A stretch of 64,000 bases of DNA, taken from NCBI RefSeq assembly GCF_014268885.2, contig NZ_CP077095.1:3751001-3815000 (forward strand), read 5' to 3'. The notes under the pieces were generated by a model. It did no database searches. It was not told where the DNA came from and worked only from the letters and a program-made list of their open reading frames with translations. This stretch comes from Pseudomonas xantholysinigenes (lineage in GTDB: Bacteria > Pseudomonadota > Gammaproteobacteria > Pseudomonadales > Pseudomonadaceae). Positions 19,305-28,581 of this stretch are shown piece by piece. The position numbers and the translations under genes are program-made. Each line of letters opens with the position of its first letter. The stretch's first letter is position 1.

Positions 19305-22300
19305 TCATGTGTCAACCATGGCCATGGCCTCTTCCACATCAACTGCAACAAGACGTGAACAGCCCGGCTCGTGCATGGTCACCCCCATCAATTGATCGGC
19401 CATTTCCATGGCAATCTTGTTGTGGGTGATGTAGATGAACTGCACGGTTTCGCTCATTTCCTTCACCAGCCGCGCATAGCGGCCGACGTTGGCGTCGTCC
19501 AGCGGTGCATCGACCTCGTCGAGCATGCAGAACGGCGCCGGGTTCAGCTTGAAGATGGCAAACACCAGTGCCAGTGCCGTCAGTGCCTTCTCGCCGCCGG
19601 ACAGCAAATGAATGGTGCTGTTCTTCTTGCCCGGCGGGCGCGCCATGATCGTCACCCCTGTATCGAGTAAATCTTCGCCCGTCAGTTCCAGATAAGCGCT
19701 GCCACCACCGAAAACTTTTGGGAAAAGTGCCTGTAATCCGGCATTTATCTGATCAAAGGTATCCTTGAAGCGGTTGCGGGTTTCCTTGTCGATCTTGCGA
19801 ATGACGTTTTCCAGGGTCTCCAGCGCCTCGACCAGATCGGCGTCCTGGGCATCCAGGTAACGCTTGCGTTCAGACTGCTGTTCGTACTCCTCGATGGCCG
19901 CGAGGTTGATCGCGCCCAAGCGCTGGATGCGCGCCTCGAGCTGCTCCAGTTCCTGCTCGGTGCCCTGCTCGCTGGCATCAGCCTCCAGCGTGGCCAGCAC
20001 GCCCTGAAGATCGTAGCCGTCGGCGAGCAATTGTTCCTGCAGGGTTTTGCGCCGCACGTCCAGGCCCTGGGACTCCAGGCGCTGCTGCTCCAGCTGGCCA
20101 CGCAGCAACTGCGACTGCTGCTCGGCCTGGGTGCGGCGCCGCTCGGCATCGCGCAGCTCGCGGTCGGCCTCGTCCATATGCAGGCGGGCTTGGCGCATCT
20201 CTTCGTCGACGCTCATGCGCCGCTCGAGCAGTTCTTCGAGCTTCAGGCGCAACTCCTCCAGCGGCGCCTCGCCCTCTTCCAGGTTCAGGTTCAGTTGTTC
20301 CTGGCGTTCGCTCAGGCGCGCAGCCTGCTGCTCCAGGCGCTCGAGCGCCTGACGGGTGGAGTCGTGCTGGGCGCGCAGCGAGCCCAGGCGCACGGCCAAC
20401 TGATGGGCGTGATCCTTGTGCTGGCGGGCTTCCTGGCGAACACGGTCGAGGCCTTCACGCAACGTATCGCGGCGCGCCATCAAGGTTTCACGCTGCTCGG
20501 TATCCTGGGCCATCAGGTCAAGGGCGTCCTGCAGCATCAGGCGCGCCTCGCCGAGTTGCTCGTGCTCGATGGCACGCTGTTCCTGCAGCTCGGCCTGCTC
20601 TTCGTGCAAACGTCGCCGGCGCAGCTCGACCTGCTCGGCCCGGGCCTTGCCGGCAGACAGGCGCGCCTTGAGCTCGCCGTGCCGACGACTTTCTTCCTGG
20701 CTGCGCCGGCGCAGTTGTTCGCGCTGCTCTTCCTGGTCGAGTTGTTGCTCGCGCAGGCGCTGGAGCTGTTCTTCAAGCTGCTCCAGCAAGGCCTCCTGCT
20801 CCAGTTGCTCCTGGCCCAGCCGCTCGATTTCCTGACCACGGGCCAATACGCCGCCCTGGGCCTCGCCGCCGCGGCTGACCCGCAGGAAATGCCGCCCGAC
20901 CCAGTAACCGTCGCGGCTGACCAGGCTTTGCTCGCCCTCCAGCGTCGCACGCAAGGCCAACGCCTGCTCCAAGGTGTCCACCGGCTTGACCCGGCCCAGC
21001 CAGGGCGACAGATCGGTACGCCCCTCGACCTTGTCGAGCAGGCTGCCAGCCATGCGCGGGCCCTCCCCGCCGGCCAGCAGCAGGCGCAGCTCACCCTGTT
21101 CCAGCGCGGCGAAGTCGAGGCTGTCGAAGCCCTCGAGCAATACCGCTTGCAGGTCGGCGCCGAGCACCGTCTCCACCGCCAGCTCCCAGCCCGGCTCGAC
21201 CCGCAGGCCCTCCGCCAGGCGCGGGCGCTGCTCCAGCCCCTGCTCGCGCAACCACTCGGCGGCACCCACGCCCGGCTCAAGCGCTGCCTGCTGCAAGGCC
21301 TCCAGCGAGGCCAGCCGGCCACCGAGGCGCTGCAATTCGCCCTGTTGCTGCTGTTGCGCCTGGGTCGCCTGCTGCAACTGCTCGCGCAGCGCCTCAAGGC
21401 GCTCGACCACCTGCTGCTCCTGCACCTGCAGGTCTTCGAGCGACAACTCGCTGCTGTCCACCTGCTCAGCCACATCGAGCAGCTCGGTATCCTGCGGGTC
21501 AGCGCCCAGTTGCTCACCTTCCTCGCCCAGTTTGCGCTGGCGCTCGGCCAGGCGCTCCAGACTGGATTCGAGCTGCGCCAGGCGCGCCTGCTGCACTTCG
21601 GCCTGACGGCGCGGTTCGGCGGAACGGGTGTTGAAACTGTCCCACTGCTCCTGCCAGCCGTGCATGCCGAGCTCGGCTTCTTCCAGTGTCGCGGCGGCCT
21701 CCTCGGCGGCGGCCAGGGTAAGCTCCTGCTCCGGCTCGAGCATCGCCAACTCTTCGCCCAGGGTGGCCAGCAAAGTACGGTCGTGCCCCAGGTGCGATTC
21801 GGTCTCCAGGCGGGTGCGCTCGGCCTCCTTCAGGTCGTCCTGCAACTGGCGCAGGCGCTGCTGGCCGTGCTGGATGCTCTGCTCGACCCGGGCGATATCG
21901 CCGGCCACGGAATAGAAACGCCCCTGTACCTGGTTGAAGCGCTCGGACAGCTCGTGGTGGCCATCACGCAGGCGCTCGATGCTGGCGTCGGCGTTACGCT
22001 GCTCGGCCACCAGCGCCTCGAAGGCGATCTCCTGGTCGCCGATGACCGTCTCGCGCTGGCGCACGCGCGCATCCAGCTCGCGCCAGCGCAGGGCCGACAG
22101 GCGTGCCTTGAGCTGGCGCTCCTGGGCCTTGAACTCACGGTACTTCTCGGCGGCCTGGGCCTGGCGGTGCAGGCGTTCGAGCTGGCGCTCCAGCTCTTCG
22201 CGCAGGTCGGTCAGCCGGGCCAGGTTCTCCTGGGTACGGCGTATACGATTCTCGGTTTCGCGGCGGCGCTCCTTGTACTTGGAGATGCCCGCCGCTTCCT

Positions 22301-22793
22301 CGATGAAGTTGCGCAGCTCCTCGGGCTTGGCCTCGATCAGCTTGCTGATCATGCCTTGCTCGATGATCGAGTAGCTGCGCGGCCCCAGGCCGGTGCCGAG
22401 GAAGATATCGGTGATATCACGGCGCCGGCACTTGGTGCCGTTCAGGTAATAGGTGTTCTGGCCGTCGCGGGTGACCTTGCGCCGGATCGAGATCTCGGCG
22501 TAGGCGGCGTATTCGCCCACCAGGCTGTTGTCACTGTTGTCGAATACCAGTTCGATGCTCGCCTGGCTGACCGGCTTACGACTGGTGGAGCCGTTGAAGA
22601 TGACATCGGTCATCGACTCGCCACGCAGGTTCTTCGCCGAACTCTCGCCCATCACCCAGCGCACCGCGTCGATGATGTTGGACTTGCCGCAGCCATTGGG
22701 GCCGACCACCGCCGCCATGTTGCTGGGGAAGTTGACAGTGGTCGGATCGACGAACGACTTGAACCCGGCCAGGCGAATGCACTTCAGACGCAT
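19305..22793 (-). CDS. smc: Chromosome partition protein SMC
   Basis: Chromosome-condensing ATPase of 1162 residues, normally working with ScpA and ScpB (not in this window). Walker A is GPNGCGKS (residues 31-38). Long Glu/Gln/Leu/Arg-rich coiled coils flank a central hinge, and the C-terminal head has the ABC signature LLSGGEKALTALAL and the Walker B motif MLDEVDAPLDD. It begins three bases after the stop of a GntR regulator gene on the same strand, so the two may share a transcript. The antisense frame is also open for more than 1100 codons, which is a composition effect. Confidence 0.96.
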   Translation of the reverse strand: MRLKCIRLAGFKSFVDPTTVNFPSNMAAVVGPNGCGKSNIIDAVRWVMGESSAKNLRGESMTDVIFNGSTSRKPVSQASIELVFDNSDNSLVGEYAAYAEISIRRKVTRDGQNTYYLNGTKCRRRDITDIFLGTGLGPRSYSIIEQGMISKLIEAKPEELRNFIEEAAGISKYKERRRETENRIRRTQENLARLTDLREELERQLERLHRQAQAAEKYREFKAQERQLKARLSALRWRELDARVRQRETVIGDQEIAFEALVAEQRNADASIERLRDGHHELSERFNQVQGRFYSVAGDIARVEQSIQHGQQRLRQLQDDLKEAERTRLETESHLGHDRTLLATLGEELAMLEPEQELTLAAAEEAAATLEEAELGMHGWQEQWDSFNTRSAEPRRQAEVQQARLAQLESSLERLAERQRKLGEEGEQLGADPQDTELLDVAEQVDSSELSLEDLQVQEQQVVERLEALREQLQQATQAQQQQQGELQRLGGRLASLEALQQAALEPGVGAAEWLREQGLEQRPRLAEGLRVEPGWELAVETVLGADLQAVLLEGFDSLDFAALEQGELRLLLAGGEGPRMAGSLLDKVEGRTDLSPWLGRVKPVDTLEQALALRATLEGEQSLVSRDGYWVGRHFLRVSRGGEAQGGVLARGQEIERLGQEQLEQEALLEQLEEQLQRLREQQLDQEEQREQLRRRSQEESRRHGELKARLSAGKARAEQVELRRRRLHEEQAELQEQRAIEHEQLGEARLMLQDALDLMAQDTEQRETLMARRDTLREGLDRVRQEARQHKDHAHQLAVRLGSLRAQHDSTRQALERLEQQAARLSERQEQLNLNLEEGEAPLEELRLKLEELLERRMSVDEEMRQARLHMDEADRELRDAERRRTQAEQQSQLLRGQLEQQRLESQGLDVRRKTLQEQLLADGYDLQGVLATLEADASEQGTEQELEQLEARIQRLGAINLAAIEEYEQQSERKRYLDAQDADLVEALETLENVIRKIDKETRNRFKDTFDQINAGLQALFPKVFGGGSAYLELTGEDLLDTGVTIMARPPGKKNSTIHLLSGGEKALTALALVFAIFKLNPAPFCMLDEVDAPLDDANVGRYARLVKEMSETVQFIYITHNKIAMEMADQLMGVTMHEPGCSRLVAVDVEEAMAMVDT

Positions 22794-22796
22794 GGG

Positions 22797-23456
22797 TCAG
22801 GCTCGCGCCAGTGCCGCCAGCACCAGCTCGCAGCTGCGCTGGCAATAGGCGGTGAGCACCTCGCGAATACGCGCCAGGTCGCGGGCGACCACGGCATCGA
22901 GCAGGCTGGCGAACAGGGTGAGGTAGTCGACCATGCTGGCCTGGCGCTGGTCGAGGGCCAGGTAGTAGGCGCGGCTCATGGCCGGTTGCAGGTTCTCGAC
23001 GGTTTCCTGCAGGTATGGGTTGTTGGCAAACGGATAGGCCGCGCGCATCACCGCGAAGCTGTCGGCGACGAAGGCCTTGATGTCCTTGCCGGCATAGGCC
23101 TGCTGCAAGCGCTGCTGGATTTCCAGGAACGGGCGCAGGTCGCTGTCGCTGCGCCAATGTTGGGCGACCGCGTTGCCCAACAGGATGTAGAACTCGCCCA
23201 TCAACGTGCACAGGCTACGCACGCTGTTTTCGTCAAGTTCGGTCACATGGGCGCCACGTCGCGGCAAGATCGCCACCAGGTGGCGACGTTCGAGGATCAG
23301 CAGCGCCTCGCGCACCGAGCCGCGGCTGACGTTGAGGGCCTGGGTGACCTTCTGCTCCTGGATACGCTCGCCAGGTGCGAGCTCGCCGCGGATGATCCGT
23401 TCGGCCAGATAGTGGGCAATTTGCTCGGAGAGGCTGTCCGGCGCCTTGAACGTCAT
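22797..23456 (-). CDS. GntR family regulator (FCD subfamily), candidate xdh regulator
   Basis: A 219-residue DNA-binding protein. The N-terminal winged helix of the GntR family (LAERIIRGELAPGERIQEQ, then VSRGSVREALLILE) is followed by an all-helical FCD ligand domain. It is divergent from xdhA across 271 bases that contain two TTGACC-type repeats close to xdhA, so it is a good candidate for the xanthine dehydrogenase regulator. Its stop lies three bases before smc. The inducer is unknown; a purine or urate would fit the neighbourhood. Confidence 0.87.
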   Translation of the reverse strand: MTFKAPDSLSEQIAHYLAERIIRGELAPGERIQEQKVTQALNVSRGSVREALLILERRHLVAILPRRGAHVTELDENSVRSLCTLMGEFYILLGNAVAQHWRSDSDLRPFLEIQQRLQQAYAGKDIKAFVADSFAVMRAAYPFANNPYLQETVENLQPAMSRAYYLALDQRQASMVDYLTLFASLLDAVVARDLARIREVLTAYCQRSCELVLAALARA

Positions 23457-23634
23457 GGTTTTCCTTCGCGATCTGAATAGCTGTGCACAAGGGCGCGATT
23501 GTAGCGCACTTGCCCTGCGCTCGCGCAGCGTGAGGAGGTGGTTTGTGCGACTGGCGGGTCAATGTTTCTGCGTGGCGCGAACTATGCTTTGGAAAAGGCT
23601 CGATGAGGCGGTTCGGCTGGGCTCGGATAAAATC

Positions 23635-23673
23635 TTGACCTTTGAGTCAGAAAATTATTGACCATCAGGTCAA
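23635..23673. promoter_or_regulatory. Paired inverted repeats upstream of xdhA
   Basis: TTGACCATCAGGTCAA (23658-23673) is a perfect 6-4-6 palindrome, and a second, imperfect copy TTGACCTTTGAGTCAG lies at 23635-23650. Their spacing of two helical turns and their position 55-90 bases before the xdhA start suggest a regulator-binding region, perhaps for the divergent GntR protein. Confidence 0.6.
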
Positions 23674-23727
23674 GCGTTGCTTAGAGTCCGCCGGAACAAC
23701 AATAAAACCATTGCGAGGCCCTCCCCC

Positions 23728-25182
23728 GTGATCCAGTTTCTCGTCAACCAGGAGCTGCGCAGCGAGCACGCCCTGGACCCGAACATGACGGTGCTGCAGT
23801 ACCTGCGTGAGCACCTGGGCAAACCCGGCACCAAGGAAGGCTGCGCCAGCGGCGACTGTGGCGCCTGCACCGTGGTGGTCGGCGAACTCGTCGCGGACAA
23901 CCAAGGCAACGACAGCATTCGCTACCGCAGCCTCAATTCGTGCCTGACGTTCGTTTCTTCGCTGCACGGTAAGCAACTGATCAGCGTCGAGGGCCTCAAG
24001 CACCAGGGTGAGCTGCACAGCGTGCAGAAAGCCATGGCCGACTGCCATGGCTCGCAATGCGGTTTCTGCACGCCGGGCTTCGTCATGTCGCTGTTCGCCC
24101 TGCAAAAGAACAGCAGCGGCCACGACCTGCACCAGGCCCAGGAAGCCCTGGCCGGCAACCTGTGCCGTTGCACCGGCTACCGGCCGATTCTCGATGCCGC
24201 CCAACAGAGCTGCGCCCGCCCCTGCAGCGACCAGTTCGACGTGCAGCAGGCGCAGACCATCGCTCGCCTCAAGGCCATCGCGCCGCAGCAGACCGGCGAG
24301 CTCAACAGCGGCGACAAGCGCTGCCTGGTACCGCTGACCGTGGCCGACCTGGCCGACCTCTACAGCTCGCACCCCGAGGCGCGCCTGCTGGCCGGCGGTA
24401 CCGACCTGGCGCTGGAAGTCACCCAGTTCCACCGCACCCTGCCGGTGATGATCTACGTCGGCCATGTCGCCGAGCTCAAGCGCATCGACAAGACCTCCAC
24501 CCACCTGGAGATCGGCGCCGCGACGCCACTGACCGACTGCTACACCGCCCTCAACGAGGAATACCCCGATTTCGGCGACCTGCTGCACCGCTTCGCCTCG
24601 CTGCAGATTCGCAACCAGGGCACCCTGGGTGGCAACATCGGCAATGCCTCGCCGATCGGCGACTCGCCACCCCTGCTGATCGCCCTGGATGCGCAGATCG
24701 TCCTGCGCCAGGGCGAGCGCCAGCGCACCTTGGCGCTGGAAGACTACTTCATCGACTACCGCATCACCGCGCGCCAGGACAGCGAGTTCATCGAGAAGAT
24801 CATCGTGCCGCGCGCCAGCCACGACTGGACATTCCGCGCGTACAAGGTGTCCAAGCGCCTGGACGACGATATTTCCGCGGTATGCGCAGCGTTCAACCTG
24901 AGCATCGACAACGGTGTGGTCAGCGGCGTGCGCATCGCCTTCGGCGGCATGGCTGCCATCCCCAAGCGCGCCCGAGCCTGCGAAGCGGCCCTGCGCGGCA
25001 AGCCGTGGAACCAGGCCAGTGTCGAGCGCGCCTGCCAGGCCCTGGCCGAAGACTTCACCCCGCTCAGCGATTTCCGCGCCAGCCGCGAGTACCGCCTGCT
25101 GACCGCGCAGAACCTGCTGCGCAAGTACTTCATCGAACTGCAAACACCGCACATCGAAACCCGGGTGACCGCCTATGTCTAA
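23728..25182 (+). CDS. xdhA: Xanthine dehydrogenase small subunit XdhA
   Basis: Electron-transfer subunit of xanthine dehydrogenase, which oxidises hypoxanthine and xanthine to urate with NAD. The GTG at 23728 gives 484 residues; a frame open further upstream adds 17 residues without family similarity. The N-terminal 2Fe-2S domain has C39, C44 and C47 (GCASGDCGAC), the second cluster domain has CGFCTPGF and LCRCTG, and an FAD domain with LLAGGTDLALEV follows (from about residue 190). The stop overlaps xdhB by 8 bases. Expression is probably set by the repeats just upstream. Confidence 0.95.
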   Translation: MIQFLVNQELRSEHALDPNMTVLQYLREHLGKPGTKEGCASGDCGACTVVVGELVADNQGNDSIRYRSLNSCLTFVSSLHGKQLISVEGLKHQGELHSVQKAMADCHGSQCGFCTPGFVMSLFALQKNSSGHDLHQAQEALAGNLCRCTGYRPILDAAQQSCARPCSDQFDVQQAQTIARLKAIAPQQTGELNSGDKRCLVPLTVADLADLYSSHPEARLLAGGTDLALEVTQFHRTLPVMIYVGHVAELKRIDKTSTHLEIGAATPLTDCYTALNEEYPDFGDLLHRFASLQIRNQGTLGGNIGNASPIGDSPPLLIALDAQIVLRQGERQRTLALEDYFIDYRITARQDSEFIEKIIVPRASHDWTFRAYKVSKRLDDDISAVCAAFNLSIDNGVVSGVRIAFGGMAAIPKRARACEAALRGKPWNQASVERACQALAEDFTPLSDFRASREYRLLTAQNLLRKYFIELQTPHIETRVTAYV

Positions 25183-27574
25183 CCATCACGCCGTCAAGAG
25201 CCAGGCCGAGATGGCCGCATTGTTCAGCCAGGACCTGACCACCGGGGTCGGCCGCAGCCTCAAGCACGACAGCGCCGACAAGCACGTGGCGGGCGAGGCG
25301 GTGTACATCGACGACCGCCTGGAATTCCCCAACCAGCTGCACGTCTATGCGCGCACCGCGGACCGCGCCCACGCGCGCATCCTGCGCATCGACACCACGC
25401 CGTGCTACCAGTTCGAAGGGGTGCGCATCGCCATCACCCACGAAGACATCCCGGGGCTCAAGGACATCGGCCCGGTGGTCGCTGGCGACCCGCTGCTGGC
25501 CATCGACAAGGTCGAGTTCTTCGGCCAGCCGGTGCTCGCCGTGGCGGCCCGCGACCTTGATACCGCGCGCCGTGCGGCCATGGCCGCGATCGTCGAGTAC
25601 GAAGACCTGGAGCCGGTGCTGGACGTGGTCGAAGCCCTGCGCAAGAAACACTTCGTACTCGACAGCCACACCCACCAGCGCGGTGACTCGGCTGCCGCCC
25701 TGGCCAGTGCGCCACACCGCATCCAGGGCAACCTGCACATCGGCGGCCAGGAGCACTTCTACCTGGAAACCCAGATCAGCTCGGTGATGCCCAGCGAAGA
25801 CGGCGGCATGATCGTCTACTGCTCGACGCAGAACCCCACCGAGGTGCAGAAACTGGTCGCCGAGGTGCTCGATGTGCCGATGCACAAGATCGTCGTCGAC
25901 ATGCGCCGCATGGGCGGCGGCTTCGGTGGCAAGGAAACCCAGGCCGCCAGCCCCGCCTGCCTGTGCGCGGTGGTCGCGCGCCTGACCGGCCAGCCGACCA
26001 AGATGCGCCTGCCCCGTGTCGAAGACATGATGATGACCGGCAAGCGCCACCCGTTCTACGTCGAGTACGACGTCGGCTTCGACGACAGCGGCCGCCTGCA
26101 CGGGATCAACTTCGACCTGGCCGGCAACTGCGGCTACTCGCCCGACTTGTCCGGCTCGATCGTCGACCGCGCCATGTTCCACTCCGACAACGCCTACTAC
26201 CTGGGCGATGCCACCGTGCACGGCCACCGCTGCAAGACCAACACTGCCTCCAACACCGCCTACCGCGGTTTCGGCGGGCCGCAGGGCATGGTTGCCATCG
26301 AACAGGTGATGGACCATATCGCCCGCCACCTGGCCCTCGACCCGCTGGCGGTGCGCAAGGCCAACTACTACGGCAAGACCGAGCGCAACGTCACCCACTA
26401 CTACCAGACCGTCGAGCACAACATGCTCGAGGAGATGACCGCCGAGCTCGAGGCCAGCAGCGACTACCACGAGCGCCGCGAGTCGATCCGTCGCTTCAAC
26501 GCCAACAGCCCGGTGCTGAAGAAAGGCCTGGCACTGACCCCGGTGAAGTTCGGTATCTCGTTCACCGCCACCTTCCTCAACCAGGCAGGTGCATTGATCC
26601 ACATTTATACCGACGGCAGCATCCACCTCAACCACGGCGGCACCGAGATGGGCCAGGGCCTGAACACCAAGGTCGCGCAGGTCGTGGCACAGGTGTTCCA
26701 GGTGGATTTCAACCGTATCCAGATCACCGCCACAAACACCGACAAGGTGCCCAACACCTCGCCGACCGCCGCCTCCAGCGGTGCCGACCTGAACGGCAAG
26801 GCCGCGCAGAATGCCGCCGAGATCCTCAAGAAGCGTCTGACCGAATTCGCCGCGCGGCACTACAACGTCACCGAGGAAGACGTCGAGTTCCGCAACGGCC
26901 ATGTGCGCGTGCGCGACCAGATCGTCAGCTTCGAGCAACTGGTGCAGCAGGCCTACTTCGCCCAGGTGTCGCTGTCGACCACCGGTTTCTACCGCACGCC
27001 GAAGATCTTCTACGACCGCTCCCAGGCCCGTGGCCGGCCGTTCTACTACTTTGCCTTCGGCGCGGCGTGCGTGGAGGTGATCGTCGACACCCTGACCGGC
27101 GAGTACAAGATGCTGCGCGCCGACATCCTGCACGACGTCGGCGACTCGCTGAACCCGGCCATCGATATCGGCCAGGTCGAGGGCGGCTTCGTCCAGGGCA
27201 TGGGCTGGCTGACCACCGAGGAACTGGTGTGGAACGCCAAGGGCAAGCTGATGACCAACGGCCCGGCCAGCTACAAGATCCCGGCGGTGGCCGACATGCC
27301 CATCGACATGCGGGTGAAACTGGTGGAGAACCGCAAGAACCCCGAAGACACGGTGTTCCACTCCAAGGCCGTGGGCGAGCCGCCGTTCATGCTCGGCATC
27401 GCCGCCTGGTGCGCGATCAAGGACGCGGTGGCGAGCATCGCCGACTACCGGGTGCAACCGAACATCGACGCGCCGTCGACGCCGGAGCGGGTGTTGTGGG
27501 GGTGCGAGCAGATGCGCAAGGCCGTGGCTGCGGCACAGCCCGCCGAACAGGAACTGGAACCCGTCACCCACTGA
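25175..27574 (+). CDS. xdhB: Xanthine dehydrogenase molybdopterin subunit XdhB
   Basis: Catalytic subunit of xanthine dehydrogenase, 799 residues, carrying the molybdenum cofactor. Visible family blocks are GRSLKHDSADKHVAGEA near the N-terminus, GGGFGGKET (substrate channel and cofactor region), AYRGFGGPQG, and VGEPPFMLG near the C-terminus with the catalytic glutamate. It is translated with an 8-base overlap after xdhA and followed, past a REP doublet, by the cofactor-insertion chaperone xdhC. It acts in the cytoplasm and feeds urate to PuuD. Confidence 0.96.
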   Translation: MSNHHAVKSQAEMAALFSQDLTTGVGRSLKHDSADKHVAGEAVYIDDRLEFPNQLHVYARTADRAHARILRIDTTPCYQFEGVRIAITHEDIPGLKDIGPVVAGDPLLAIDKVEFFGQPVLAVAARDLDTARRAAMAAIVEYEDLEPVLDVVEALRKKHFVLDSHTHQRGDSAAALASAPHRIQGNLHIGGQEHFYLETQISSVMPSEDGGMIVYCSTQNPTEVQKLVAEVLDVPMHKIVVDMRRMGGGFGGKETQAASPACLCAVVARLTGQPTKMRLPRVEDMMMTGKRHPFYVEYDVGFDDSGRLHGINFDLAGNCGYSPDLSGSIVDRAMFHSDNAYYLGDATVHGHRCKTNTASNTAYRGFGGPQGMVAIEQVMDHIARHLALDPLAVRKANYYGKTERNVTHYYQTVEHNMLEEMTAELEASSDYHERRESIRRFNANSPVLKKGLALTPVKFGISFTATFLNQAGALIHIYTDGSIHLNHGGTEMGQGLNTKVAQVVAQVFQVDFNRIQITATNTDKVPNTSPTAASSGADLNGKAAQNAAEILKKRLTEFAARHYNVTEEDVEFRNGHVRVRDQIVSFEQLVQQAYFAQVSLSTTGFYRTPKIFYDRSQARGRPFYYFAFGAACVEVIVDTLTGEYKMLRADILHDVGDSLNPAIDIGQVEGGFVQGMGWLTTEELVWNAKGKLMTNGPASYKIPAVADMPIDMRVKLVENRKNPEDTVFHSKAVGEPPFMLGIAAWCAIKDAVASIADYRVQPNIDAPSTPERVLWGCEQMRKAVAAAQPAEQELEPVTH

Positions 27575-27584
27575 CGCCGCCGCC

Positions 27585-27706
27585 CCCTGTAGGAGCGGCC
27601 TTGTGTCGCGAAAGGGCTGCGTAGCAGCCCCAGAAATCTTCATCGCTGCACAGATGTTGGGGCCGCTTCGCGCCCCTTTCGCGACACAAGGCCGCTCCTA
27701 CAAGGG
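27585..27706. repeat. REP doublet (GTAGGAGCGGCC family) between xdhB and xdhC
   Basis: Two inverted copies of a second REP type (core CTGTAGGAGCGGCCTTGTGT) with about 50 bases between them. The same type recurs near 33.3, 45.4 and 52.7 kb. Its place inside the xdh operon may affect relative expression of xdhC. Confidence 0.8.
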
Positions 27707-27725
27707 CACGAGGAGGATTCGGAAC

Positions 27726-28571
27726 ATGCACCAATGGATCAACGCCCTCGCCGACCACCAGTCCCGCGGCGAACCCTGCGTACTGGTGACCATCATCGAG
27801 GAGCGCGGCTCCACGCCGCGCAACGCCGGCTCGAAGATGGTGGTCAGCGCCAGCGCGCTGTACGACACCATCGGCGGCGGCCACCTGGAATTCAAGGCCC
27901 TGCACATCGCCCGGCAGATGCTCGAGGAGCAGCGCAGCACCCCACATCTGGAGCGCTTCAGCCTCGGTGCCAGCCTTGGCCAGTGCTGCGGCGGCGCGAC
28001 CGTGCTGCTGTTCGAGCCGATGACCGGCGTACAGGCCGAGATCGCCGTGTTCGGCGCGGGCCATGTCGGCCGCGCTCTGGTACCCTTGCTCGCCGCGCTG
28101 CCCTGCCGGGTGCGCTGGATCGATTCGCGCGAACAGGAATTCCCCGAGGTCATCCCCAACGGGGTGAGCAAAGTCGTCAGCGAAGAGCCGGTGGACGAAG
28201 TCGCCGACCTGCCCGCCGGCAGCTACTGCATCGTCATGACCCACAACCACCAGCTGGACCTGGAACTGACCGCCGCCATCCTCAAGCGCAATGATTTCAC
28301 CTGGTTCGGCCTGATCGGCTCGAAAACCAAGCGGGTCAAGTTCGAGCACCGCCTGCGCGAGCGTGGCTTCGACGACAACCTGCTGGCGCGCATGCGTTGC
28401 CCGATGGGCCTGGCCGAGGTCAAGGGCAAGCTGCCGATCGAGATCGCCGTGTCCATCGCCGCCGAGATCATTGCCACCTACAACGCCTGCTTTGGCCAGC
28501 ATGACGCTGCCGTCAATGCAGGCCCCATCGCCCAATTGCTGCCGTCTTCGCGACGCAGCCAGACCCTTTGA
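27726..28571 (+). CDS. xdhC: Xanthine dehydrogenase accessory protein XdhC
   Basis: Cytoplasmic chaperone that binds and inserts the sulfurated molybdenum cofactor into xanthine dehydrogenase. The ATG at 27726, preceded by GAGGAGG, gives 281 residues. Family features are IIEERGSTPRNAGSKM near the N-terminus, LGQCCGGATVLLFEP, and a Rossmann-type AVFGAGHVGRALV in the C-terminal half. It is followed by guaD after 10 bases. Confidence 0.94.
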   Translation: MHQWINALADHQSRGEPCVLVTIIEERGSTPRNAGSKMVVSASALYDTIGGGHLEFKALHIARQMLEEQRSTPHLERFSLGASLGQCCGGATVLLFEPMTGVQAEIAVFGAGHVGRALVPLLAALPCRVRWIDSREQEFPEVIPNGVSKVVSEEPVDEVADLPAGSYCIVMTHNHQLDLELTAAILKRNDFTWFGLIGSKTKRVKFEHRLRERGFDDNLLARMRCPMGLAEVKGKLPIEIAVSIAAEIIATYNACFGQHDAAVNAGPIAQLLPSSRRSQTL

Positions 28572-28581
28572 CGAGAGCCCC

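Noticed and set aside
20031..23480. Open frame of about 1149 codons on the plus strand opposite smc and the GntR gene
   Set aside because: It is antisense to a clear SMC protein, has Leu/Gln/Ala/Arg-rich shadow composition and no domain; high GC content with Glu/Leu-rich coiled coils leaves the opposite frame open.
25130..27643. Open frame of about 837 codons on the minus strand opposite xdhB
   Set aside because: Shadow of XdhB with His/Val/Asp-rich low-complexity composition and no recognisable fold.
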